A stretch of DNA of 24,369 bases from a virus. Shown here piece by piece: positions 14,476-21,566 of this stretch (its first letter is position 1; each line of letters starts with the position of its first letter). The notes beneath the pieces were generated by a model that worked only from the letters and a program-made list of their open reading frames with translations, was not told where the DNA came from and ran no database searches. The position numbers and the translations under genes are program-made. The stretch covers positions 1 through 24,369 of the IMG/VR virus record IMGVR_UViG_3300033153_001095. The stretch is one strand, 5' to 3'.

Positions 14476-16560
14476 ATGGAAGATAATGAAGTTAAAACAG
14501 TAGATAAGCTAGTCGATTGGAAGAATCCTCCTACAGTTGAAGATTTAAAGAACGACCTCACTTCTGCTGAATCAGACCATAGTGAGCATATTACGAAGGT
14601 AGAAGGCTACTTAGAGAAGTTAGCCGGGGAACTTAAGATTAAGATACCTAAAGGTAGGTCTAAAGTACAGCCTAAACTTATTCGTACTCAAGCTGAGTGG
14701 AGATATGCTGCGTTAGAAGAACCGTTCCTCTCAACTAAAGATATGTTTGAGGTAAGTCCTCGTACTCATGAAGATGGTGAAGGTGCAGAAAGTAATCAGA
14801 TTGTACTCAACTACCAGTTCAATACTAAGATAGATAAAGTAGACTTTATTAATGAGTATGTTAGAACTGCTACTGATGAAGGTACTACTATAGTACAAGT
14901 TGGTTGGAAGTTTGTTGAGGAAGAAAAAGAAGTTGATGTAGAAATACATGCTACTCCTGAACAAGCTCAATCATATTTACTTTACCAAGTACAGACTGGA
15001 CAAATGACTCAAGAGGAAGCTATGATGGCTTCTCAGAGTGGAGAGCCTATAGTTGTAGGTACTAGGAAAGAGAAACGACTAGTTACTGTTGAGAATCATC
15101 CTACTTATAGAGTATGTGAGTATGATAAGTTAGTTATTGACCCTACATGTGAGGGTGATATAGATATGGCTGAATTTATTATTAGTCCATTTGAAACTAG
15201 TTGGAGTGGATTGAAGAGAGATGGTAGTTATTCAAATCTTGAATACATTTTTGGTACAGGTAAAGAAGATGGTGCTGGAGCAGGAGCTGAATCTACTGAT
15301 GAAGAGTTTATAGCTGCTCAAAGTGATGAAGAAGATCCAAGTGGATTTGAGTTCAAAGATAAAGCTCGTAAGAAGATAACTGCATACGAATACTATGGTT
15401 ATTGGGATATAGATGGTAATGGTCTAACTAAAGCTATTCGAGCTGTATGGACTGGTAGTACTATGATTAAACTTGAGGAGTTACCTTATCCAGATAAGAA
15501 ACTTCCTTTCGTTGCTGTACAATATTTACCAGTTAGGAAAGCTGTATATGGTGAACCAGATGGAGCACTAATTGCAGACCAACAAGATATTCAAGGTGCA
15601 TTATACCGTGGTATGATTGATATTATGGGTAGAGGTGCTAATGGTCAAATGGGTATGCAGAAAGGTATGCTAGATGTTGCTAATCAGAAAAAATTTGATG
15701 CAGGAGATCACTTCTTCTACAACCAAGGATTTGACCCTAAACAATCAGTATACACACAAACATTCCCAGAACTTCCTAGAGGAGCTATAGAGTTAGCTCA
15801 GAGTCAGAATCTACAAGCAGAAAGCCTTACAGGTGTTAAAGCTTATAGTTCTGGTATTAGTGGACAAGCATTAGGTTCAACAGCTACAGGAGCTAGAGGT
15901 GCTTTAGATAGTGCTTCTAAACGTGAGTTAGGTATTCTTAGAAGACTGAGCAAAGGTTTAGAAAAGATTGGTCGTAAGACTATTGCTATGAATGCAGCCT
16001 GGTTAGATGATGATGAAGTTATCAGAGTTACTAATGAAGAGTTTAGGACTATCAACAAAGATGATTTAGATGGTACATTCGATTTACGTTTATCTATTAG
16101 TACTGCAGAGAGTGATAATCAGAAAGCTGAAGAGCTATCGTTTATGTTACAAACTACTGCTCAGAGTTCAGACCCTGAAGAAGTACGTATGATTAGAGCT
16201 GAAATAGCTAAACTACGTAAGATGCCTGAATTAGCTGAGAGAATAGAATCATTTGAACCTAAACCTGACCCAATGGCAGTACAACAAGCTGAATTACAGA
16301 TTGAATTATTAAAAGCTCAAGTATTTAATGAACAAGCTAAAGGTCAAGAGAATGCAGTAGATGTAGAACTTAAGAAAGCTAAAACTACTAATGAACTTGC
16401 TAAAGCAGGTAAGACTAACTCAGAAAAAGATATGACAGACTTATCTTTCCTAGAAAAGGAAAGTGGTACTGCACATGCTCAAGAGATGGAAAAGAAGCAC
16501 TTTGATAGACAAGCAAACTTAGAGGGACTAGCTTTCAGTAAGCCTAGTGCTTCTAAGTAG
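14476..16560 (+). CDS. Portal protein (head-tail connector)
   Basis: This 694-residue protein is the dodecameric ring through which DNA enters and leaves the head. Evidence: size close to P22/N4-type portals (about 700 or more), an N-terminal helical region followed by an alpha/beta body with an acidic insertion (residues about 260-300), the 'YLPVRKAVYGEPDGALIADQ' segment, and a 'SLTGVKAYSSGISGQA' then 'TATGARGALDSASKRE' segment typical of the portal wing/stem, and a long Gln/Glu/Lys/Ala-rich helical C-terminus (about 590-680) like a barrel. AAAAGGG lies upstream of the ATG. It leads the head gene block (scaffold and capsid follow). Assignment combines pattern and synteny; no enzymatic motif exists. 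Confidence 0.85.
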   Translation: MEDNEVKTVDKLVDWKNPPTVEDLKNDLTSAESDHSEHITKVEGYLEKLAGELKIKIPKGRSKVQPKLIRTQAEWRYAALEEPFLSTKDMFEVSPRTHEDGEGAESNQIVLNYQFNTKIDKVDFINEYVRTATDEGTTIVQVGWKFVEEEKEVDVEIHATPEQAQSYLLYQVQTGQMTQEEAMMASQSGEPIVVGTRKEKRLVTVENHPTYRVCEYDKLVIDPTCEGDIDMAEFIISPFETSWSGLKRDGSYSNLEYIFGTGKEDGAGAGAESTDEEFIAAQSDEEDPSGFEFKDKARKKITAYEYYGYWDIDGNGLTKAIRAVWTGSTMIKLEELPYPDKKLPFVAVQYLPVRKAVYGEPDGALIADQQDIQGALYRGMIDIMGRGANGQMGMQKGMLDVANQKKFDAGDHFFYNQGFDPKQSVYTQTFPELPRGAIELAQSQNLQAESLTGVKAYSSGISGQALGSTATGARGALDSASKRELGILRRLSKGLEKIGRKTIAMNAAWLDDDEVIRVTNEEFRTINKDDLDGTFDLRLSISTAESDNQKAEELSFMLQTTAQSSDPEEVRMIRAEIAKLRKMPELAERIESFEPKPDPMAVQQAELQIELLKAQVFNEQAKGQENAVDVELKKAKTTNELAKAGKTNSEKDMTDLSFLEKESGTAHAQEMEKKHFDRQANLEGLAFSKPSASK

Positions 16561-16574
16561 TAAAAGGAGATAAT

Positions 16575-17195
16575 ATGGGTGATACACACGATAGTAGAGA
16601 AATGGATGTAAGTAAACATTCACGTAATGATAATCAGATACTGAGTAAGGACTTATTTAATGCTTATCAGGAACTAATTCGAGAATCTATCGCTTCAGAT
16701 ATTACTGGAGGGACTCACGTAGTGGATGAGTTTAGTCATGCTGTACATAACGGTGATGCTTATTCTGTATCTTCTGGTGGAACTATCCCAGGTGAAACAA
16801 CTGTATATATGCTTAGTCTAGGTGGAGATAAAGCTATACACTTCGGTGAGTTCTCTCTAGCAACTAGTAAAGGTCTTATTACGCTAGCATTATACGAAGA
16901 TTCTATCATTGAAGATAATGGTACGTTGCTTACTCCTTTGAATAGAAATAGAGAGTCTACTAATACGGCTACTAAATTTACATATAGTGGTGCTGATGTG
17001 TCAGATGTAGGTACTCTATTAGAAAAGTCTACTATATATGATACAGGTGGAGTTGGTAGTCATAATACTCAAGGATTTGGTTCTATAGACTCTCAATGGG
17101 TACTATCACCAGATAGAGTATATGTACTAGCTATCACGAATGAAGATAGTACAGAAGTAGATTTTAATGGTACGTTTATGTGGATTGAACACTAA
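16575..17195 (+). CDS. Predicted virion (head-associated) structural protein
   Basis: This 206-residue protein is beta-rich with Gly, Thr and Ser turns and no membrane segment. The pattern 'FSHAVHNGDAY', a central 'GLITLALYEDSI', a 'NRNRESTNT' segment and a terminal 'VLAITNEDS.....GTFMWIEH' recurs in phage proteins encoded beside the portal or capsid and generally called virion structural or head proteins. A strong AAGGAGATAAT ribosome binding site precedes the ATG, implying high expression. It could be a capsid decoration protein. No enzymatic motif seen. Confidence 0.7.
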   Translation: MGDTHDSREMDVSKHSRNDNQILSKDLFNAYQELIRESIASDITGGTHVVDEFSHAVHNGDAYSVSSGGTIPGETTVYMLSLGGDKAIHFGEFSLATSKGLITLALYEDSIIEDNGTLLTPLNRNRESTNTATKFTYSGADVSDVGTLLEKSTIYDTGGVGSHNTQGFGSIDSQWVLSPDRVYVLAITNEDSTEVDFNGTFMWIEH

Positions 17196-17241
17196 TTTAT
17201 TCTTTGTACACAGTGATTAAGCAGTAATTAAGTAAGTGTTA

Positions 17242-17250
17242 TGGTATAAT
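17242..17250 (+). promoter_or_regulatory. Extended -10 promoter before the small head-fibre-like gene
   Basis: TGGTATAAT is a perfect extended -10 match, identical to the box at 13502-13510, in the 75-base gap after the virion protein gene and 20 bases before the next ATG (17271). No good -35 is visible. It would drive the small protein, scaffold and capsid genes. Confidence 0.55.
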
Positions 17251-17270
17251 ACAAAAAATAAGGAATTAGC

Positions 17271-17501
17271 ATGGAAAACGGTAATAAAAGTAAAGTAATA
17301 GAACTAGATGGTGTTGTATATGCATGGAATGGTGATGCTTGGGCTCCTCTTCCTACTTTAGCTGAAGTAGCTAAGTTAGATGAAGCTAATACTTTTACTG
17401 ATGCAGTGCAGATATTTTCTGCATTACCTATAGAAGACCCAGTAGTTGCTGGACAACTATGGGCTAACTCAGGTGTAGTTACAGTGAGTGCTGGAGCATA
17501 A
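17271..17501 (+). CDS. Small head-fibre/decoration-like protein
   Basis: This 76-residue protein has an N-terminal beta segment (VIELDGVVYAWNGDAWAPLP), a helical 'TLAEVAKLDEANTFTDAVQIF' part and the C-terminal motif 'DPVVAGQLWANSGVVTVSAG', which is common at the ends of small phage head-fibre or decoration proteins. AAGGA precedes the ATG and a perfect extended -10 box lies 20 bases upstream. It probably decorates the capsid. Short length and family recognition by pattern limit certainty. Confidence 0.65.
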   Translation: MENGNKSKVIELDGVVYAWNGDAWAPLPTLAEVAKLDEANTFTDAVQIFSALPIEDPVVAGQLWANSGVVTVSAGA

Positions 17502-17588
17502 GTTTCTTCAGTGTCCAGAATGGGAATGACACTTAACTAAAAGCTCTAATTTTACAGGCAATCTCGAAAGAGGACACAAGGATATAAT
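17502..17588 (+). promoter_or_regulatory. Gene-free leader with competing stems before the 17589 gene
   Basis: AGTGTC (17510-17515) can pair with GACACT (17528-17533) around a 12-base loop, while the overlapping GTGTCC (17511-17516) is also fully complementary to GGACAC (17572-17577), just before the AAGGA ribosome binding site. A small CTC-GAAA-GAG hairpin sits between. The two long pairings are mutually exclusive, so a weak RNA switch or processing site is conceivable. This is read from complementarity only. Confidence 0.3.
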
Positions 17589-17918
17589 ATGTTAACACAA
17601 GAGCAACTCGATAACATCGAACTCGACAATGCGGAAGCAAGAGAAGCAATTAGTAAAGGTAAAGCCTTTGAAAAATTGTTAAATGGTGATGACTACAAGT
17701 TAGTTATCTCAGATGGATTTCTTAAAGAGTATCCAAAAGAACTAGCTGTAGCAATCGCTACTAATACTGGAGCATATGATACAGATGCACTTATTGAAGA
17801 ACTGAAGGGTATTAATGCCTTAGTAAGTTATGGATTTAGAGTAGCTGGAGCACATAAAGCCGCAGAACAAACATTAGCCGATAATGCAAAGCTTATCGCT
17901 TCTCAAGAAGAGGAGTAA
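17589..17918 (+). CDS. Small helical protein upstream of the scaffold
   Basis: This 109-residue protein is acidic and predicted all-helical (residues 4-30 and 62-108), with a 'LLNGDDYKLVISDGFLKEYPKELAVAIA' core. Small proteins with this layout are common immediately before scaffold or capsid genes in podovirus-type phages; their function is unknown to me. AAGGATATAAT precedes the ATG, and only 3 bases separate its stop from the scaffold start, so the two are co-translated. A chaperone-like or scaffold-partner role is inference. Confidence 0.72.
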   Translation: MLTQEQLDNIELDNAEAREAISKGKAFEKLLNGDDYKLVISDGFLKEYPKELAVAIATNTGAYDTDALIEELKGINALVSYGFRVAGAHKAAEQTLADNAKLIASQEEE

Positions 17919-17921
17919 CCG

Positions 17922-19085
17922 ATGGCTATTGACACTAACGGTATGTCCGATGATGAACTATTAGAGCACGTTGACTCTCTTCCTGTAGAGGAAGAAGAGC
18001 AAGAACAAGATGAGTCTGAGACTGAAGAAGACGAAGTAGATACTGAATCTGAAGAGTTAGAAGATGAAGATGAAGATGAAGAGCAAGAAGACCTTGAGGA
18101 CACTGAAGAGGACGAAGAAACTGAAGAAGTAGACGACACGACAGAGGATACTCTAGATACTGACGAAACTGAAGATGAAGAAGCCGATGAAGAATCTCAA
18201 ACTGAAGTGGATGAAGAAGAAGAGACTGAAGATACTGACAAGAAAGAGGATACTCCGGAAACAGGAACTTTAGAATTTTACAAAGCATTTCATGATACAG
18301 TAACAGCTCCATACAAAGCAAATGGTAAAGAGCAACCTGGGCTGAAAGACCCGAAAGACTTCGTGACAGCATTATCGATGGCTAGTAACTATGCACTTAA
18401 GACAACTGCGATGAAACCTCATATGGGTAGAATCAAGATGCTTAAAGATGTAACAGATGCTGAGCTTAATGAGATGTTGGATTTTAGAGAACGTAATCCA
18501 GAGGTGATTAAGAAGGCTTTGAAAGAAGCTGGAATTGACCCAATAGATTTAGGTGATGATGAAGAGGAATCTAGCTATGTAGCTAAAGACCACTCTATCA
18601 GCTCTGAAGAGATCGAGTTTGACGAAGTAATTGAGCCTATTAAAGGTACGCCAGAGTTTGCACAAACAACTAAGGTTGTGACTGAAGTTTGGGATGAACG
18701 TTCTAAAAGAGCTATGCTGAGTGACCCAAGGTTACTAGTGGCACTGAATGAAGAGATTCAGATGGGAAGGTATGACCAAATTCAAGGTATTATAGACCAG
18801 AACAGATTACTAGGTAAAACTGGTGGTAGAACTGATTTAGAGATGTACCAAGAAATTGCAACTACAATGAACTCTGAAGCTCCTCAGGAAGAGCCAAAAA
18901 CAGTAGTAGCTCCTAAGACAGTAGTTCCGAAAGAGAAAGTCCAAGACCCAGTGAAGAAAGCTGAAAAGCAGAAAGTTGGTATTAGTACTAAGAAGAAGAC
19001 TAAAGCTATTAAGAAGTATGATCCGACAACTTTGTCAGATGAAGCTTTCATGGAATTAGTTGAATCTGGTGCTAAATTTTTATAA
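17922..19085 (+). CDS. Capsid assembly scaffolding-like protein, highly acidic
   Basis: This 387-residue protein begins with an extraordinarily acidic, low-complexity region (residues about 5-110, more than half Glu/Asp). A structured middle follows (about 112-300: 'LEFYKAFHDTVTAPYKANGK', 'DFVTALSMASNYALKTT', 'EIQMGRYDQIQGIIDQ'), then a Pro/Lys-rich basic segment and a C-terminal helix-turn ('LSDEAFMELVESGAKFL'). This charge split and position directly before the major capsid gene match podovirus-type scaffolds, whose basic C-terminus binds the capsid protein. No protease motif is visible. Scaffold assignment is by architecture and synteny; the extreme acidity is notable. Confidence 0.78.
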   Translation: MAIDTNGMSDDELLEHVDSLPVEEEEQEQDESETEEDEVDTESEELEDEDEDEEQEDLEDTEEDEETEEVDDTTEDTLDTDETEDEEADEESQTEVDEEEETEDTDKKEDTPETGTLEFYKAFHDTVTAPYKANGKEQPGLKDPKDFVTALSMASNYALKTTAMKPHMGRIKMLKDVTDAELNEMLDFRERNPEVIKKALKEAGIDPIDLGDDEEESSYVAKDHSISSEEIEFDEVIEPIKGTPEFAQTTKVVTEVWDERSKRAMLSDPRLLVALNEEIQMGRYDQIQGIIDQNRLLGKTGGRTDLEMYQEIATTMNSEAPQEEPKTVVAPKTVVPKEKVQDPVKKAEKQKVGISTKKKTKAIKKYDPTTLSDEAFMELVESGAKFL

Positions 19086-19095
19086 AGGGTAACAC

Positions 19096-20502
19096 ATGAT
19101 TTACAATAACGGAACATCAAGTATTGGTAGTCAATTCAATACATTCGAATACAAGCGTAAAGCGATTATCGAAACAGCTAAGGCTGAGTATTTTAGTATG
19201 TTAGGTGATTCAGAATCACTAACTAAGAATTTTGGTCAAACGATCAAAAAGTTTCATTATATTCCTCTATTAGATGATAGAAATATTAATGACCAGGGAC
19301 TTGATTCTGCAGGTGCGTCAACTGCTAATGAAGTAACAATTACAATCGTTAATGGCGATGGTGAAACAGTATACATGGTTGGTAATGGTGCAGATGCAGC
19401 AGCAGCTCTTGTAGTAGCAAAAGCAGAAGCAGTTCTTTACTTCACACTTGAAGGTGTATTTGATACAAATTACGCTGATACTGTAACTGCTGTTGAAGCA
19501 TTAGATCCTGCATGGGTTGTAACTGAAGGTTCTGCTGTTAATGGTGGTGGTAACTTATACGGTTCTAGTAAAGATCCAGGTTATATCTCTGGTAAAATTC
19601 CTACACTGTCTGAAACAGGTGGTCGTGTGAATAGAGTTGGTTTCAAACGTGTTGAACTTGAAGGTTCTATTGCTAACTACGGTTTCTTCTATGAGTGGTC
19701 TAAAGACTCTATGGATTTCGATACTGATAAAGACTTATATACTCATATTAACCGTGAGAATGTACGTGGTGCTAGAGAGATATCTGAAGATATTATCCAG
19801 CAAGATTTAATTGATGGTGCAGGTGTAATTCGTTACGCTGGTGATGCAACTTCTTTAGCTTCTATTGGTTATAGTGCAACTTCTGCTCTTAACTCTATTG
19901 TTACATATAATGACCTTGTTCAACTTGGTATTACATTAGATGATAACCGTTGTGAGAAAGACACTAAAGCTGTTGTTGGTTCAAGAGATACAGATATCAA
20001 GATTATCCAATCTGCTAGATATATGTTCTGTGGTTCTGAAATGGTTCCTACGTTAATGCGTATGACTGATTATCACTCTAACCAAGCATTCGTGCCTGTT
20101 GCTAAGTATGGTAACGCTGGTGTTGATGGTAAGTACAAAAATGCTTTACATGGTGAAGTTGGTGCTGTAGCTGGTTTCAGAATTATCGTTGTTCCTGAAA
20201 TGTTCGGTTATGTTGGACAAGGTGAAGATGTTGGTGCAGATTTATCATTCCTTAATGATAGTGTTAAATATAATGTTTATCCTATGATTGCTGTTGGTTC
20301 TGGTTCGTTTGCGAACATCAAGTTCCAGTCTAACCAAGGTACTTCTGACAAGTTCAAAATCATTGTACGTAAACCTGGTACATTCGCTAATCCGGATGAT
20401 CCATATGAGAAAATTGGATACTCAAGTATTCAGTTCTGGCAAGGTACTATGATACTTCGTCCTGAGTGGATTGCAAAAATCCTAACTCTAGCTCAAGGTT
20501 AA
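19096..20502 (+). CDS. Major capsid protein, N4-gp56 family type
   Basis: This 468-residue protein shows the signature of N4-gp56 family capsid proteins (HK97-like fold): an N-terminal 'RKAIIETAKAEYFSMLGD' helix, 'GQTIKKFHYIPLLDDRNIND', an insertion (about 75-150) with an Ala-rich helix, then 'LYGSSKDPG', 'GRVNRVGFKRVELEG', 'GFFYEWSKDSMDFD' and a body with 'REISEDIIQQDLIDGAG'. It should form the icosahedral shell. AAAGGG precedes the ATG. It uses more CGT and GTT codons than its fibre neighbours, consistent with high expression. Three or more RNA hairpins follow its stop. Confidence 0.93.
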   Translation: MIYNNGTSSIGSQFNTFEYKRKAIIETAKAEYFSMLGDSESLTKNFGQTIKKFHYIPLLDDRNINDQGLDSAGASTANEVTITIVNGDGETVYMVGNGADAAAALVVAKAEAVLYFTLEGVFDTNYADTVTAVEALDPAWVVTEGSAVNGGGNLYGSSKDPGYISGKIPTLSETGGRVNRVGFKRVELEGSIANYGFFYEWSKDSMDFDTDKDLYTHINRENVRGAREISEDIIQQDLIDGAGVIRYAGDATSLASIGYSATSALNSIVTYNDLVQLGITLDDNRCEKDTKAVVGSRDTDIKIIQSARYMFCGSEMVPTLMRMTDYHSNQAFVPVAKYGNAGVDGKYKNALHGEVGAVAGFRIIVVPEMFGYVGQGEDVGADLSFLNDSVKYNVYPMIAVGSGSFANIKFQSNQGTSDKFKIIVRKPGTFANPDDPYEKIGYSSIQFWQGTMILRPEWIAKILTLAQG

Positions 20503-20568
20503 TCCCTGAGTTAGTAGCACTGTAGCCTTCGGGCTACTACATGATGGTATCACCCATCTTAAAAAGAT
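20482..20568 (+). terminator. Cluster of hairpins at and after the capsid gene stop
   Basis: CTAACTC (20482-20488) pairs with GAGTTAG (20508-20514) across the stop codon. GTAGCC (20522-20527) pairs with GGCTAC (20532-20537) closed by a very stable cUUCGg tetraloop, with an alternative stem TAGTAGC/GCTACTA (20512-20518/20533-20539). GATGG/CCATC (20543-20547/20554-20558) and ATCTT/AAGAT (20556-20560/20564-20568) follow and exclude one another. No T-run follows any stem, so mRNA stabilisation, processing or weak termination is more likely than classic intrinsic termination. Confidence 0.6.
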
Positions 20569-20584
20569 AATCTAAGGAAATGAT

Positions 20585-21142
20585 ATGAGTGAAAATAAAC
20601 TACCTACTGAGAGAGAAACATTAATTGAAAGAGCTAACCTAATGGGTTTAGATTTTAAAGGTAATATCTCTACAGATAAGTTACGTACATTAGTTAATGG
20701 TGAAATTAAGCCTGAAGTCAAAGAAGAGCCTAAACCAGTTAAAGCTGTTAAAGGTACTATGACACAAGCACAATTCGAGCAGAAGCAGTTAGTAGCTAAA
20801 AGAAAGCAAATGAGTAGATTACGCAGAATAATCGTTAGTTGTAATGACCCTCAGATGAAAGATTGGGATACTACTCCGTATATGCACATTAGTAATGCAT
20901 TGATTTCATTACCTAAAATAGTAGTGCCACTAAATGTAGAATGGCATGTTCAACAAGCATATGTAGATATGCTGAAAGGACAAAAGTGTGGAATACCTAT
21001 CAAAGGTAAAGATGAGAAAGGTCGTCCTATCACTAAACGTAAAGAGATTAAGAAGTACAATATTGCATTTCTAGACCCTCTAACGAATGACGAGTTGGAT
21101 GAACTCAAAGCTATGCAGATATCGAGAGATGGTGTAAAGTAA
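20585..21142 (+). CDS. Post-capsid structural protein with SAP/HeH-like N-terminus
   Basis: This 185-residue protein begins with a helix-extension-helix-like segment (about 11-39: LIERANLMGLDFKGN, then TDKLRTLVNG) resembling small SAP/HeH nucleic-acid-binding domains. A Lys/Glu/Pro linker (40-56) and a mixed alpha/beta C-terminal part (KRKQMSRLRRIIVSC, 'PMKIVVPLNVEWHVQQAY'-like strand, 'KEIKKYNIAFLDPLT') follow. It is encoded just after the capsid gene, where head-completion or structural genes usually lie, but I do not recognise a defined family. AAGGAAATGAT precedes the ATG. A nucleic-acid contact in the head is possible. Confidence 0.65.
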   Translation: MSENKLPTERETLIERANLMGLDFKGNISTDKLRTLVNGEIKPEVKEEPKPVKAVKGTMTQAQFEQKQLVAKRKQMSRLRRIIVSCNDPQMKDWDTTPYMHISNALISLPKIVVPLNVEWHVQQAYVDMLKGQKCGIPIKGKDEKGRPITKRKEIKKYNIAFLDPLTNDELDELKAMQISRDGVK

Positions 21143-21147
21143 TATGA

Positions 21148-21171
21148 CTAGGGCTTCTTAGGAAGCTCTAG
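21148..21171 (+). terminator. Strong 10-bp hairpin between two structural genes
   Basis: CTAGGGCTTC (21148-21157) and GAAGCTCTAG (21162-21171) pair over ten positions with one G-U, around the loop TTAG. No T-run follows. It is the strongest simple hairpin I found, occupying most of the 52-base gap, and suits an mRNA processing/stabilising element or partial terminator. Confidence 0.6.
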
Positions 21172-21194
21172 ATGATATTATATAAAGGATAACA

Positions 21195-21566
21195 ATGGCT
21201 AATTTTACAATACCTAAGAATAAAGACTATACTTTTACATTAAAGGTTATGGAGAAAGATTCGTTCTTACCTCAAGATTTAACTAATATGAGTGCAGCCT
21301 CTATTGAGGTACTATTAGCTTCTACAGCTTGTTCACTCTTTACAACTGCTATGACAGTACTTGATGCTATTAATGGTGTGTTAGAGTGTACTATCCCAGC
21401 AGCTCAGACCAACCTACTTACTATAGACCGTGGAGACCAAGTTGATGGTTACTATTTGAAACCTGCTCACCAAGCAAATATCACAGTTACGTTTAGTGAT
21501 GGAACACCAACTGTATTCAGTATCCTTGAAAAGGTATATGCAGCACCAACTGAGTGTATAGTATAA
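21195..21566 (+). CDS. Small beta-rich tail-associated protein
   Basis: This 123-residue protein is almost entirely beta-prone (residues 3-20 'FTIPKNKDYTFTLKVMEKD', 31-55, 62-75, 96-120), in the manner of small immunoglobulin-like or BppU-N-terminal-like baseplate/tail proteins. I cannot match it to a specific family. AAAGGATAAC precedes the ATG. It ends in TAATG shared with the large tail-tip-like gene, so the two are probably translated together and may interact. Confidence 0.65.
   Translation: MANFTIPKNKDYTFTLKVMEKDSFLPQDLTNMSAASIEVLLASTACSLFTTAMTVLDAINGVLECTIPAAQTNLLTIDRGDQVDGYYLKPAHQANITVTFSDGTPTVFSILEKVYAAPTECIV

Noticed and set aside
17903-18372. Reverse-strand frames of 78 and 145 codons, Ser- and Leu-rich
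   Set aside because: They are mirror images of the GAA/GAT-rich acidic scaffold region; low complexity explains the lack of stops.
21554-21565. GTG start for the tail-tip-like gene
   Set aside because: ATG 21566 forms the TAATG overlap used repeatedly in this genome.
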